21,833 nucleotides of DNA from CAG-582 sp964636965 (GCA_964636965.1 CAZWST010000027.1:1-21833); one strand, 5' to 3'; numbered from the stretch's first letter, positions 1-7,366 are shown. Notes: a model not told the origin generated them from the sequence alone. Numbers and translations: made by a program.

Positions 1-333
1 GTAAACACGTTTATTTTTTAAATATGCTAAGTATGGAATAAACATTATAGAAATTCCCATATAAAGTATTGCCATAACAATACTATAAAAATAGATATAA
101 CCTATTACTAAGAACAAACCACCAATAAGAATTACTTGTACTAAATATTCTTTTGGTCCATATTCTTGTCCTAGTTCTTTACTCTTTTGGCTAACTTCTT
201 GATAACTATAAGGAGCATATTTGTTATAAATATTTTTGATGCTATTAGCAATAAATTTATAAACGTTTTCACCATTTTGTTGGCGGTAAGAAACTACGAA
301 TATACCTATAACTAACATTATAAATAATTCCAT
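1..333 (-). CDS. Putative TadB/GspF-like membrane protein, N-terminal part (runs off window)
   Basis: Open frame of 111 codons from an ATG at 333 to the window edge; the C-terminal part is missing. GAAGG lies 8 bases upstream of the ATG. The protein opens with a short hydrophobic stretch, has a polar middle containing a Tyr/Lys/Gln-rich segment, then hydrophobic segments near residues 70-100 separated by a short Tyr-rich turn. Position directly after cpaF, in the same direction with a 24-base gap, is what points to the Tad inner-membrane platform protein (TadB/TadC, type II secretion F family), which normally follows the ATPase gene. The visible part lacks the diagnostic F domain, so the name rests mainly on context. 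Confidence 0.5.
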   Translation of the reverse strand, partial: MELFIMLVIGIFVVSYRQQNGENVYKFIANSIKNIYNKYAPYSYQEVSQKSKELGQEYGPKEYLVQVILIGGLFLVIGYIYFYSIVMAILYMGISIMFIPYLAYLKNKRVY

Positions 334-357
334 ATAGCATACCTTCTTTCATTTACT

Positions 358-1956
358 TTAACTTGTTTGTGGTGCTGTTTGCATCACGCTTGCTTGTTGA
401 ATTGGTTGTTGACTTGCATTAACAACATTTGGTTGTATAGCAATAGCTGGTTGTGAAGTTTGTGCTGGCATTTGTACTTGACCAGAAGCTTGGTTAGCTA
501 CTTGACTAGAAGCTTGATTTGCTACAGGCACTCCATTTGCATTTGCTTGTGGTACTGCTTGTACTTGTCTTTGTGCTTGAGGTGCCTCTGGAGTAACAGT
601 AGTTTTTTCTACTGGCACTTGTTGATTTTGAAGATTACTAACTTGTGGTTTTTGAGTTGACACTTGAGGTATTACTTGTTGATTTTGTACACTTTGAGTA
701 ACTGGAGCAACAGGTGCCACTTGAGTATTTTGCATTTGAGGTTGAATTACTTTTGGTGAAGTTCCTGAAGAATCGCTTGACGTATCGTCCCCATTCATAT
801 TAAACGGATCATCAGTACTATGAACTGGAGCAGTTGTTTCTGGACTTTGTGTTGAAACAGCAGTTTTATTTGTATCATCATAACCTTCTTCTGCATCTCC
901 AATACCAAATGGATCATCTGGTAAATCAACATTACCAATAGATAAGTAATCTCTTAAATTTTGTGTAGGATTACGCATTATTACACGTCCATCTAATTGT
1001 TTTTGATATAAAAGATTTGATTCTGGCTTTTGAGTTTTCGGATCAACATAGAATTCACATACTTCAATTATTTCACGTTGAAATCTTCCTAAACGCTTAG
1101 AATAATAGCCCTTTACATATATACCGATTTGAACATATCTATGAATTGAACCTAAGAATTGTTCAATATCTTGACTAGATTCAAGTAGTGAATACATACG
1201 CATTGGTATAGATATTGCTCGGTCAGCATGGATTGTTGATAAAATATGGTGACCTGATGAAATTGAGTTACGTACGGCCATAACTGCTTCAGCAGAACGA
1301 ACTTCGGCAAGTAATATCCAGATTGGGTTTTGTCTCATGCAGGCTACTAGAGATTCTGTATATGATGCAATATTATTTGTTTTCATTGCAACAATATCAC
1401 GTGTTGGAAATATTTTATCCAAGTGAAGTTCTAGAGTATCCTCAATTGTTATAATTTTTTCATCTTCTTTTGTTTTACTAGCTAAGTATTTTACTAACTC
1501 AGTTTTACCTGAACCAGTTTCTCCAGCAACCATAATATTACAGTGCCCTTCAACACATTTAAGCAAGAAGTCATGTATTTTTTCTGTTACATATTGTTCA
1601 TTTAATAATTTATCTTTATTTAATCTTATTTTTGCTGGTGTTTTACGTATAAGACAGGCAATTCCATTGGTTGCAATTGAATCATGTACAAAGTTCATAC
1701 GTAATTCAGCAGATTCAGCATCTAGAAATGGATGAGCCATATTAAAAGTCTTACCCATAACATTAGAACATTGGAAAGCAAGCTTTTCCATGAATGTATT
1801 ATTAATATCTGGTCTATTGATTTGGTATATACCTTTAGATAATGTTTTTAGCCAAACTTGTCCACCATTACTATAAGAAATATCGGTTATATCGTCTTCT
1901 TCTAAAAACTCAGTTAAAGGTCCAAAGTCCATTTGATCAAATATTGAATTTAACAT
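358..1956 (-). CDS. cpaF: CpaF/TadA-family secretion ATPase with long Gln/Val/Pro-rich tail
   Basis: Secretion ATPase of the type II/IV superfamily, 532 aa, expected to power assembly of a Tad/Flp-type pilus at the inner face of the membrane. Walker A GETGSGKT is at residues 145-152, the Asp-box-like region IEDT follows at 171, the Walker B region ending in AEVR is at 211-220, and a His box (HILSTIHA) is at 237-244. CpaF proteins usually read GEVR with an Asp three residues after RQ; here the segment is RQNPIWILLAEVR, keeping the catalytic Glu. From about residue 345 to the end the protein is low-complexity, rich in Gln, Val, Pro, Ala, Thr and Asn, and likely disordered; most CpaF proteins stop before this. 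It is the third gene of the cpaB1-cpaB2-cpaF-tadB run. Confidence 0.85.
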   Translation of the reverse strand: MLNSIFDQMDFGPLTEFLEEDDITDISYSNGGQVWLKTLSKGIYQINRPDINNTFMEKLAFQCSNVMGKTFNMAHPFLDAESAELRMNFVHDSIATNGIACLIRKTPAKIRLNKDKLLNEQYVTEKIHDFLLKCVEGHCNIMVAGETGSGKTELVKYLASKTKEDEKIITIEDTLELHLDKIFPTRDIVAMKTNNIASYTESLVACMRQNPIWILLAEVRSAEAVMAVRNSISSGHHILSTIHADRAISIPMRMYSLLESSQDIEQFLGSIHRYVQIGIYVKGYYSKRLGRFQREIIEVCEFYVDPKTQKPESNLLYQKQLDGRVIMRNPTQNLRDYLSIGNVDLPDDPFGIGDAEEGYDDTNKTAVSTQSPETTAPVHSTDDPFNMNGDDTSSDSSGTSPKVIQPQMQNTQVAPVAPVTQSVQNQQVIPQVSTQKPQVSNLQNQQVPVEKTTVTPEAPQAQRQVQAVPQANANGVPVANQASSQVANQASGQVQMPAQTSQPAIAIQPNVVNASQQPIQQASVMQTAPQTS

Positions 1957-1986
1957 AGGACCATCCCTTTCTTATGTATTTAAATA

Positions 1987-2784
1987 TTATCCAGCTATAT
2001 AAACTGATTTGCTTAAAATGAAATTTTGAATTTCTTCATTTACTATTTCTGTTTCTTTTGGATTTTCTGAATATCCAGCATTTCTTGGTACTGGAATTAT
2101 TTCAATACTATTTGATGATATTAGTAATGCTTTTCTTAATAAATCATTGTATTCACGAGGTACGATGAAATAAAGCTTTGCAGGATTTGGTGCTTTCGTA
2201 TCATCATCTAAGGCAAATACATCATTACCATCTTTATCTACTACTTTAGTTACTTTTAAACTTTCAACAAATTTACCGAACATAACATAGTCATCATCAT
2301 CTACTGCTTTAAAATATAAATCTATATAATTTCCAGCCATTATTGAGCAACCATAAGTCGAATGGAAATCAACGTCAAGGTCAAAGACAGTATAACCATC
2401 TGGTGCATCTGTTACAGTAGTCTTTTCAGCAGTTTTTTCATCAACTAATTGTTCAGTATAGAAAAAACTTTTTTCAGGAATTTGATAACCTTCTGCTACA
2501 TATTTTCCATAAAGTGAACGAGAGCTTTGAACAAGTCCACGTCCAGTTTGAGTAATAAATGTTCCACTTATTTTAACTGTATCAACCATATCATTAGTTA
2601 TTTCCTTTTTAGCAGTAATTTTTTTTAATGCATATGGAAGTGTTGCAGGTTGAACAGCACGATTTACTAAATAACTATATACAAAGTAAACAGCAACAAT
2701 TAACGCTATAACAAGTAAAAAAGTTAAAGTGTTGGGATTGCTAAAGAATCTTTTTATGTTAACTTTTATATTTTCTTTATCCAT
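1987..2784 (-). CDS. cpaB: CpaB/RcpC-like SAF-domain pilus assembly protein (copy 2)
   Basis: 265 aa with one N-terminal membrane segment at about residues 19-39, followed by an extracytoplasmic SAF-type region (LPYALKKITAKKEITNDMV, about residues 50-68) and a second conserved block around GYTVFDLDVD and AGNYIDLYF. This arrangement is typical of CpaB/RcpC, a periplasmic or extracellular factor of Flp pilus machines. A GGAGG site lies 7 bases before the ATG. It starts 11 bases after the stop of a paralogue with the same length and layout, so the pair looks like a tandem duplication that has diverged a good deal. Family assignment rests on the SAF pattern plus the adjacent cpaF. Confidence 0.75.
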   Translation of the reverse strand: MDKENIKVNIKRFFSNPNTLTFLLVIALIVAVYFVYSYLVNRAVQPATLPYALKKITAKKEITNDMVDTVKISGTFITQTGRGLVQSSRSLYGKYVAEGYQIPEKSFFYTEQLVDEKTAEKTTVTDAPDGYTVFDLDVDFHSTYGCSIMAGNYIDLYFKAVDDDDYVMFGKFVESLKVTKVVDKDGNDVFALDDDTKAPNPAKLYFIVPREYNDLLRKALLISSNSIEIIPVPRNAGYSENPKETEIVNEEIQNFILSKSVYIAG

Positions 2785-2795
2785 CTTTTATCCTC

Positions 2796-3593
2796 CTAAT
2801 TAAAGTCTCTAACTTGATCTCTTATGAATTGTTGTAAGTATTCACTTCCAACTTCGGTTTCTCCAGCAGCTGTAGTATAGTTTTTATTATAAATTACTGG
2901 TCTTAATTTAATACTTCCATCAACCCACTCTGTTTCTCTTAATAAGTCAAACATTGCATCATCTACTGCAAATAATAATTCTGCGGGTTCTCCATATGCT
3001 AATGTATTTTTTACAATATTATTACCCTTCGAATCTTTTACTGCTAAAACTCTTATACTTCTAATTAAACATCCATAAATTACTAAGTTTTGATTATTAA
3101 AATCAGTTGCAGACATGTATAAATCAATATAGTCTCCTGCTCTTATTGAGTTTGCAAATGTTGTTTCTTTATTAACAGCTAAACTATATATAGTTTGTCC
3201 ATCTTCAATATTAGCAAATGCTGCATCTGGCATTTCACTTGCTTCACTTAATTGATCTTTATAAAATAAACTTCCCTTAGGAATAGTTGTCTTATGAGAA
3301 ACATATTTACCAACAACATCCTTGACATTTCTTACAACATTGCTTGCTTCATTTACATAAGTTGAAGCAATGTTAATTTTACCAACGTAGTCATTTGTTA
3401 TTAATGTTCTAGATGGGATAGTTTCTTTTGCTACAGGTAGACTTGTAGGAGAAATAGCGTCCCTTACTCGAATACTATAACCTATAATTAAAGTTAACAC
3501 ACAAGCAGCAAAACCTAACACAGTTACTGTGTTTTTATTTCCAATAAAACGTTTAATTGCTCCCATTCCACTTTTGGATTTATTTTTTGCCAT
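2796..3593 (-). CDS. cpaB: CpaB/RcpC-like SAF-domain pilus assembly protein (copy 1)
   Basis: First gene of the Tad-like operon, 265 aa. One membrane segment (about residues 22-40) is followed by a SAF-like motif (LPVAKETIPSRTLITNDYV, residues 52-70) and the block GQTIYSLAVN...AGDYIDLYM, which matches the equivalent block of the downstream paralogue. The start is an ATG with GGAGGG 8 bases upstream. A strong sigma-A type promoter lies 60-87 bases upstream. The stop codon is TAG. The role is assumed to be in assembly or gating of a Tad/Flp pilus; the prepilin gene and the CpaE/TadZ gene are not in this window. Confidence 0.75.
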   Translation of the reverse strand: MAKNKSKSGMGAIKRFIGNKNTVTVLGFAACVLTLIIGYSIRVRDAISPTSLPVAKETIPSRTLITNDYVGKINIASTYVNEASNVVRNVKDVVGKYVSHKTTIPKGSLFYKDQLSEASEMPDAAFANIEDGQTIYSLAVNKETTFANSIRAGDYIDLYMSATDFNNQNLVIYGCLIRSIRVLAVKDSKGNNIVKNTLAYGEPAELLFAVDDAMFDLLRETEWVDGSIKLRPVIYNKNYTTAAGETEVGSEYLQQFIRDQVRDFN

Positions 3594-3652
3594 TTATATT
3601 CCCTCCAATATTAAAACAATATCACACTTTCGAAAAACCCTCTACTATGACA

Positions 3653-3680
3653 ATTATAGCACAATTTTGTTCTTTTTCAA
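3653..3680 (-). promoter_or_regulatory. Promoter of the cpaB-cpaF operon
   Basis: On the minus strand a -35 TTGAAA (3675-3680) and a perfect -10 TATAAT (3653-3658) are separated by 16 bp, with TG one base before the -10 (extended -10). The predicted start leaves a leader of about 50 nt before the cpaB1 ATG. Confidence 0.65.
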
Positions 3681-3698
3681 ACAAAAGAAGTTAAAGTA

Positions 3699-3720
3699 TG
3701 TTAAAATAATTATAGGTGAT
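3699..3720 (+). promoter_or_regulatory. Extended -10 plus AGGTGAT ultra-short leader module (CPBP gene)
   Basis: TG-T-TAAAAT (3699-3707) is followed after 6 bases by AGGTGAT (3714-3720) and after 4 more by a GTG start. A transcript beginning 7 bases after the -10 would start at the AGG of the ribosome binding site, giving a leader of about 11 nt. The same module occurs at five other genes here. Confidence 0.5.
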
Positions 3721-3724
3721 AATA

Positions 3725-4390
3725 GTGAAGATTAAAGTACATTTTAAATCAACATGCTTTTATTCCTTTTTTATAAGTTTTTTACTTATTTTATTAGAGT
3801 CTTTTATTCTATCTTTGTTCTTTACACTTACTAAAAATGAAAGTTTAGGTTATTTCATTGGTTATATAGTTACTCTTCTCGTTTTATTCTTTATATATCA
3901 AAAAAAACTACTTAATGATGCGAAGAATTTTAAAAGCAGTTTAAAAGGAACATTTAAACATTTATTAATAATTTATATTACCGCAATGATTCTTATGTAT
4001 ATATCAAACTTAGTTTTATATTATACAGTTGGTAGCATTGCTAGTAATGAAACTAATGTTAGACAAATGATTTTTAATTCACCCCTACTTATGGGTATAT
4101 CTTTTGGAATTTTTGCACCAATTGTTGAAGAATTAATATTTAGGTATCCTTATAAAGAGGCTAAAACTAATAAATTTTTAAAATTTATCATATATACTTT
4201 AGTATTTGCTTTTGCTCACATAGTTGGTGATTTAAGTCTAACTGGAATACTTTACATTATACCTTATACCTTTTTAAGTACTGGTATAGGATATTCTTTT
4301 TATAAAACCGATAATATCTATACATCTATGATTGCTCATATTTTTAATAATACATTTACAATTATTATTCTTATTATATTTGGAGGTTAA
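3725..4390 (+). CDS. CPBP-family intramembrane metalloprotease (CAAX/Abi type)
   Basis: Polytopic membrane protein of 221 aa with the three motifs of the CPBP (Abi/CAAX protease) family: EELIFR (EExxxR), FAFAH (FxxxH) and MIAHIFNN (HxxxN). The Glu and His residues that form the active site inside the membrane are all present. In this family substrates range from prenylated peptides to signalling or bacteriocin peptides, so the target cannot be named. I chose the GTG at 3725 because AGGTGAT sits 4 bases before it; an in-frame GTG at 3716 lies inside that ribosome binding site and is less likely. The stop is 2 bases before the next gene's ATG, so the two are co-transcribed. Confidence 0.85.
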   Translation: MKIKVHFKSTCFYSFFISFLLILLESFILSLFFTLTKNESLGYFIGYIVTLLVLFFIYQKKLLNDAKNFKSSLKGTFKHLLIIYITAMILMYISNLVLYYTVGSIASNETNVRQMIFNSPLLMGISFGIFAPIVEELIFRYPYKEAKTNKFLKFIIYTLVFAFAHIVGDLSLTGILYIIPYTFLSTGIGYSFYKTDNIYTSMIAHIFNNTFTIIILIIFGG

Positions 4391-4392
4391 AT

Positions 4393-5277
4393 ATGGAAAA
4401 AAATGAAACATTTATAGAGGAAAAATTAACTGTAAGCAAAAAGGCTAAAATAATAAAACTCACCATAATAGTACTTTTAATAATTACACTTATTCTACTT
4501 TATGCAAGATTTATTGGAACTAAGGGTTTAGAGGTAAATGAATACCCTATTAAGACAACTTATTTAGATGAATCTTATGATGGTTTAAAAATTGCACATT
4601 TTAGTGATTTACATTATGGTTCTACCGTAACTTTGGATGATATAAAAAAGATTGTCAAAAAAATCAATAATGAAAATCCGCATTTAATTATTTTTACTGG
4701 TGATTTAATTGATAAGGATGTCCAAATATCTGAAAGTGAATTTGCCAAACTAAAAGATGAATTAAATAAGTTGGATCCTGAAATAGAAATTCTAGCAGTT
4801 AAAGGAAATCATGATTATGATCATGAATACTTTGATACTATGGTTGAAGAATTAAAATGGCACTTTTTAGATAATACTTATGAATATGTTTATTATAAAA
4901 GTGATACGCCAATCGTATTTGTTGGTCTTGATGACTTGATGAAAGGTAATCCCGATTATACAAATGCTTTTAGTTATTTAAATGAAGTTGGAGATAGCTT
5001 ATATACTATCGTCCTTGCCCATGAACCTGATCAAATTAATGATATAAACAATTATAACTTTAACTTATTTTTAGCTGGACATTCTCATTTGGGTCAAGTT
5101 AGATTGCCTCTTATTGGTGCTATATATACTCCAATGGGTTCAAAAAAATATTATGATGAACATTATAAAGTTAATAATGCCGATCTTTACATAAGCGGTG
5201 GTATTGGTACTTCTGTTATAAAATTCAGGCTTTTAAATAAACCATCTTTTAATCTTTATAGATTTTACACAAAATAA
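4393..5277 (+). CDS. Membrane-anchored calcineurin-like metallophosphoesterase (YkuE/YaeI type)
   Basis: 294 aa. A signal-anchor helix at about residues 20-40 is followed by an outward-facing phosphoesterase domain with the full set of metal-binding motifs: SDLHYG (Asp72, His74), GDLID (103-107), GNHD (138-141), the late His in LAHEPD and GHSHLG. This motif set is that of YkuE/YaeI-like enzymes, which act at the membrane surface on phospholipid-linked or nucleotide-sugar-like substrates; the real substrate is unknown. GGAGG overlaps the end of the preceding CPBP gene, so translation is probably coupled. A hairpin terminator follows directly. Confidence 0.85.
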   Translation: MEKNETFIEEKLTVSKKAKIIKLTIIVLLIITLILLYARFIGTKGLEVNEYPIKTTYLDESYDGLKIAHFSDLHYGSTVTLDDIKKIVKKINNENPHLIIFTGDLIDKDVQISESEFAKLKDELNKLDPEIEILAVKGNHDYDHEYFDTMVEELKWHFLDNTYEYVYYKSDTPIVFVGLDDLMKGNPDYTNAFSYLNEVGDSLYTIVLAHEPDQINDINNYNFNLFLAGHSHLGQVRLPLIGAIYTPMGSKKYYDEHYKVNNADLYISGGIGTSVIKFRLLNKPSFNLYRFYTK

Positions 5278-5313
5278 AAACTCCTTCATAGAATACTCTA
5301 GAAAGGAGTTTTT
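5276..5313 (+). terminator. Hairpin terminator that also contains the next gene's ribosome binding site
   Basis: An 11-bp stem (5276-5286 with 5303-5313) starts inside the metallophosphoesterase stop codon; an inner 4-bp stem TAGA/TCTA extends it. The 3' arm AAGGAGTTTTT holds both the U-tract and the AGGAG (5304-5308) that lies 7 bases before the ATG of the following small gene. Read-through RNA would therefore hide that site. Confidence 0.75.
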
Positions 5314-5315
5314 AT

Positions 5316-5504
5316 ATGTACTCAAATTATCCTGGAATAAGAAATGCAAACTATTATGATGATAGATTTGGTGGATTTGCTATTCCATTTCTTTTAGGGG
5401 GCCTTGGAGGTGCTGCAGTAGTCGGTCTTTCAAGACCAAGACCAGTTTATTATAATCCTGCTCCATATCCATACTATCCACCATACTATAATTATCCTTA
5501 CTAA
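5316..5504 (+). CDS. Small Gly/Tyr/Pro-rich protein, possibly spore-associated
   Basis: 62 aa. The N-terminus is polar and Tyr/Asn-rich, the middle is a Gly-rich hydrophobic stretch (FAIPFLLGGLGGAAVVGL, about residues 22-39), and the C-terminus is almost all Tyr, Pro and Asn (PYPYYPPYYNYPY). Short proteins of this composition are common in spore-forming Firmicutes and some sit in the spore coat, but I recognise no defined family. AGGAG is 7 bases before the ATG. Codons 22 to the end are antisense to the last 40 codons of the convergent ftsW-like gene, a 125-base overlap, so at least one of the two 3' ends is unusual. Confidence 0.6.
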   Translation: MYSNYPGIRNANYYDDRFGGFAIPFLLGGLGGAAVVGLSRPRPVYYNPAPYPYYPPYYNYPY

Positions 5505-6486
5505 AAATTGCTAACATAAGGGAATACGAAAGAATACTAGAACCACCATAAGATATAAACGGTAAAGTTATACCTGTTATTGGAAAAAGACCAATATTCA
5601 TTAAAATATGAATACTACTCTGCACTATTTTCATTGAACAGAAGGAAAACATGGCGAGTTTCAAAATACCTGATTGATTTTTTATACTCTTAATAAGGTA
5701 CATATCAACACTTAAATTAAATAGTAAAAATATTAAACTACCAATAAAGCCTATATTAGAAACAAGATATGAAAAAGCAAAATCGGTTGTTTCATATGGT
5801 ATATCAACAATATTATTACTTCCAAAGAGATTTGATGAACCCATACCAATAAGTGCCCTGTTAAGCTGATATGAATCATTATTTATAAGAGAAAATATTC
5901 TTTCTACTCTATAATATACTTGATAACCAAATATTTGAATAAAGTAATCACTAAACTTTAAATATGACAATATAAATATCACAAATACACTTGCAAGTAT
6001 TAAACCATATTTTAGTAAACTTTTAAGGTTACCTTCTTTATAAAAGAGTATGGAAAAATATGTTACAAAGTAAAACACAACATTACCGGTATCTGGTTCT
6101 AAAAATGTTAAAATGGCTGGAATAAGTGTAACGATTAAACACTTCAATTTATATTTTTCATACTTCGTTGCAATAAAACTTAAATATAGTATAAGAATTA
6201 TTTTCATAAATTCACTTGGCTGTACTGAGAATAGTCCTAAACTTATCCAAGCTTTACTTCCATTTATTTCCGTACCAAAAAGTAAGAGATATAATAATAT
6301 AGCATTAAAAATAAGATAAAGTATTCTTATATTTTTACTAATTATATCTTTTTTAAAAAGAGATATAATTATAATTGAAGCAACATAAAAAAGAAGTTGC
6401 CTTGTTAATAAATCAGAGGAACGCAAATTAATAAAACTAAAAAACATATAAATGATTAATATAATAACAACATTTTTCTTTTTCAT
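5380..6486 (-). CDS. FtsW/RodA/SpoVE family peptidoglycan polymerase
   Basis: SEDS-family protein of 368 aa with about ten membrane segments. Visible family signatures are NGSKAWISLGLFSVQPSEF (the conserved large-loop entry ending in QPSE) and GITLPFISYGGSS near the C-terminus. SEDS proteins polymerise glycan strands from lipid II together with a class B PBP; whether this copy serves division, elongation or the spore cortex (SpoVE) cannot be decided. The usual C-terminus would end soon after SLMLAIF; here about 40 more residues follow, encoded antisense to the small Tyr-rich gene. The ATG is preceded by AT-rich sequence with no ribosome binding site but with TATAAA 8 bases upstream, suggesting a leaderless transcript. 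Confidence 0.85.
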   Translation of the reverse strand: MKKKNVVIILIIYMFFSFINLRSSDLLTRQLLFYVASIIIISLFKKDIISKNIRILYLIFNAILLYLLLFGTEINGSKAWISLGLFSVQPSEFMKIILILYLSFIATKYEKYKLKCLIVTLIPAILTFLEPDTGNVVFYFVTYFSILFYKEGNLKSLLKYGLILASVFVIFILSYLKFSDYFIQIFGYQVYYRVERIFSLINNDSYQLNRALIGMGSSNLFGSNNIVDIPYETTDFAFSYLVSNIGFIGSLIFLLFNLSVDMYLIKSIKNQSGILKLAMFSFCSMKIVQSSIHILMNIGLFPITGITLPFISYGGSSILSYSLMLAIFSKDNYSMVDSMDMEQDYNKLVLVLKDRLLQHLQGPLKEME

Positions 6487-6492
6487 ATTATT

Positions 6493-6500
6493 ATTTTATA
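6493..6500 (-). promoter_or_regulatory. Candidate -10 for a leaderless ftsW/rodA transcript
   Basis: TATAAAAT on the minus strand lies 6 bases before the ATG at 6486. A start site 6-8 bases after the TATAAA would fall on or within two bases of the start codon. No purine-rich ribosome binding site is present in the 20 bases upstream. Confidence 0.4.
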
Positions 6501-6553
6501 CATATTAGTAATTATTAAACATATAATATATTAGATAAGGTTGTGCTATCACT

Positions 6554-6850
6554 ATGAATTTACCAAAAGTATATCAAAATAGAAATATAGGTAATATTAA
6601 CAATGATCAAGAATTATTCTATAGTGCTAAAGATGAAAAAAAATATAATCATAAAAATAAGACAAATATTACGGAAAAGATTAATAATTTATTTAAATCA
6701 AATAAATTTATTTATAAAATTAATGTTCATATAATTACAAATACTCAAGAAATGGATACTACTATAATTGGTAAAGTTAATAATAGTCTAATTACAATTG
6801 ATAATAATTTAATACCTATAAAAGATATTATTGATATAAACGAAAAATAA
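6554..6850 (+). CDS. Small hypothetical protein with a C-terminal beta-rich domain
   Basis: 98 aa, very rich in Asn, Lys and Ile. Residues 1-50 are polar and likely unstructured. Residues 55-98 alternate hydrophobic and polar residues (INVHIITNTQ, TIIGKVNNSLITID, LIPIKDIIDI), a pattern like the small Sm-like or SH3-like barrel found in GerQ and DUF2642 spore proteins. That resemblance is by eye only and weak. The start has a poor ribosome binding site (AAGG 13 bases upstream), with a TATAAT at about 6522-6527 as a likely -10. It is divergent from ftsW/rodA and ends in a shared bidirectional terminator. Confidence 0.6.
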   Translation: MNLPKVYQNRNIGNINNDQELFYSAKDEKKYNHKNKTNITEKINNLFKSNKFIYKINVHIITNTQEMDTTIIGKVNNSLITIDNNLIPIKDIIDINEK

Positions 6851-6870
6851 GTACGAACGTACTTATTTTT
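6843..6870. terminator. Bidirectional terminator, perfect 12-bp stem
   Basis: AAAAATAAGTAC (6843-6854), loop GAAC, GTACTTATTTTT (6859-6870). It contains the stop codon of the plus-strand gene (6848-6850) and reaches the stop of the minus-strand gene (6869-6871). A-tract and T-tract flank the stem, so it works both ways. Confidence 0.85.
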
Positions 6871-7306
6871 AATTTATTACTCCTAGTACTAATGTTGGAT
6901 CCAGTTTACCAGCATTTATTTTATCTTTATAATTTTCAGCAAAAGTTTCAATAAAATATCTTATTTCTTCTTCTGTTTCATAACCAATAACATTTTTTAA
7001 AAGTCTTTGATATTTTTCTTCATATCCGATACTCTTCTTTGCCAATGCTAAAATTGGTTTTTTAGATATAACCGCGTTTTTAAGTTCCATATTAAAACCT
7101 GTATCAGGATTTGTTAGTTCAACTACAAATACGTCTGCCTCATCCATTATATCTTTATAATATCTTTCTTTATTTTCTTCACTGTCAGGAAATACTAAAG
7201 TATGATTGGCAAGTATTTTACTTCTAAGCACTGGTAAATAAATATTTTTATTATAATCACTTTTGGCTGAGTGTATAAAATAAATCTTTAAACCTCTTTT
7301 TTTCAT
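6869..7306 (-). CDS. Nucleoside 2-deoxyribosyltransferase-fold protein (Rcl/DNPH1-like)
   Basis: 145 aa, one domain. The strand-turn IYFIHSA near the N-terminus and the segment DEADVFVVELTNPDTGFNME followed by LKNAVISKKPILALAKK match the pattern of the deoxyribosyltransferase/DNPH1 fold, in which an Asp pair precedes a G-x-x-x-E whose Glu is the nucleophile (here in GFNMEL). Members cleave or exchange the N-glycosidic bond of (deoxy)nucleosides or nucleotides; some relatives in this fold act in NAD- or nucleotide-based signalling. Substrate is not deducible. The gene has the TGTTAAAAT-6-AGGTGAT-3-ATG short-leader module and is divergent from tmcAL. Confidence 0.6.
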   Translation of the reverse strand: MKKRGLKIYFIHSAKSDYNKNIYLPVLRSKILANHTLVFPDSEENKERYYKDIMDEADVFVVELTNPDTGFNMELKNAVISKKPILALAKKSIGYEEKYQRLLKNVIGYETEEEIRYFIETFAENYKDKINAGKLDPTLVLGVIN

Positions 7307-7309
7307 AGT

Positions 7310-7331
7310 ATCACCTATATTAATTTTAACA
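7310..7331 (-). promoter_or_regulatory. Extended -10 plus AGGTGAT ultra-short leader module (deoxyribosyltransferase-fold gene)
   Basis: Minus strand: TGT-TAAAAT (7323-7331), 6 bases, AGGTGAT (7310-7316), 3 bases, ATG at 7306. The predicted leader is about 10 nt. Confidence 0.5.
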
Positions 7332-7337
7332 TATTAT

Positions 7338-7366
7338 TTGTTAAATCAATTATCTTATGTTATTAT
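7338..7366 (+). promoter_or_regulatory. Promoter of tmcAL
   Basis: TTGTTA (7338-7343), 17-bp spacer, TATTAT (7361-7366), with TG one base before the -10. The predicted start near 7373 gives a leader of about 20 nt containing AGAAAGG (7375-7381). Confidence 0.55.

Noticed and set aside
338..340. ATG at 340 (minus) as start of the TadB-like gene
   Set aside because: It is out of frame with the open frame beginning at 333.
460..660. Plus-strand frame inside the cpaF tail
   Set aside because: Antisense of a low-complexity Gln/Val-rich region; Leu/Cys/Trp-rich product with no start signals.
6113..6319. Plus-strand frame inside the SEDS gene
   Set aside because: Shadow of conserved SEDS residues, no ribosome binding site.
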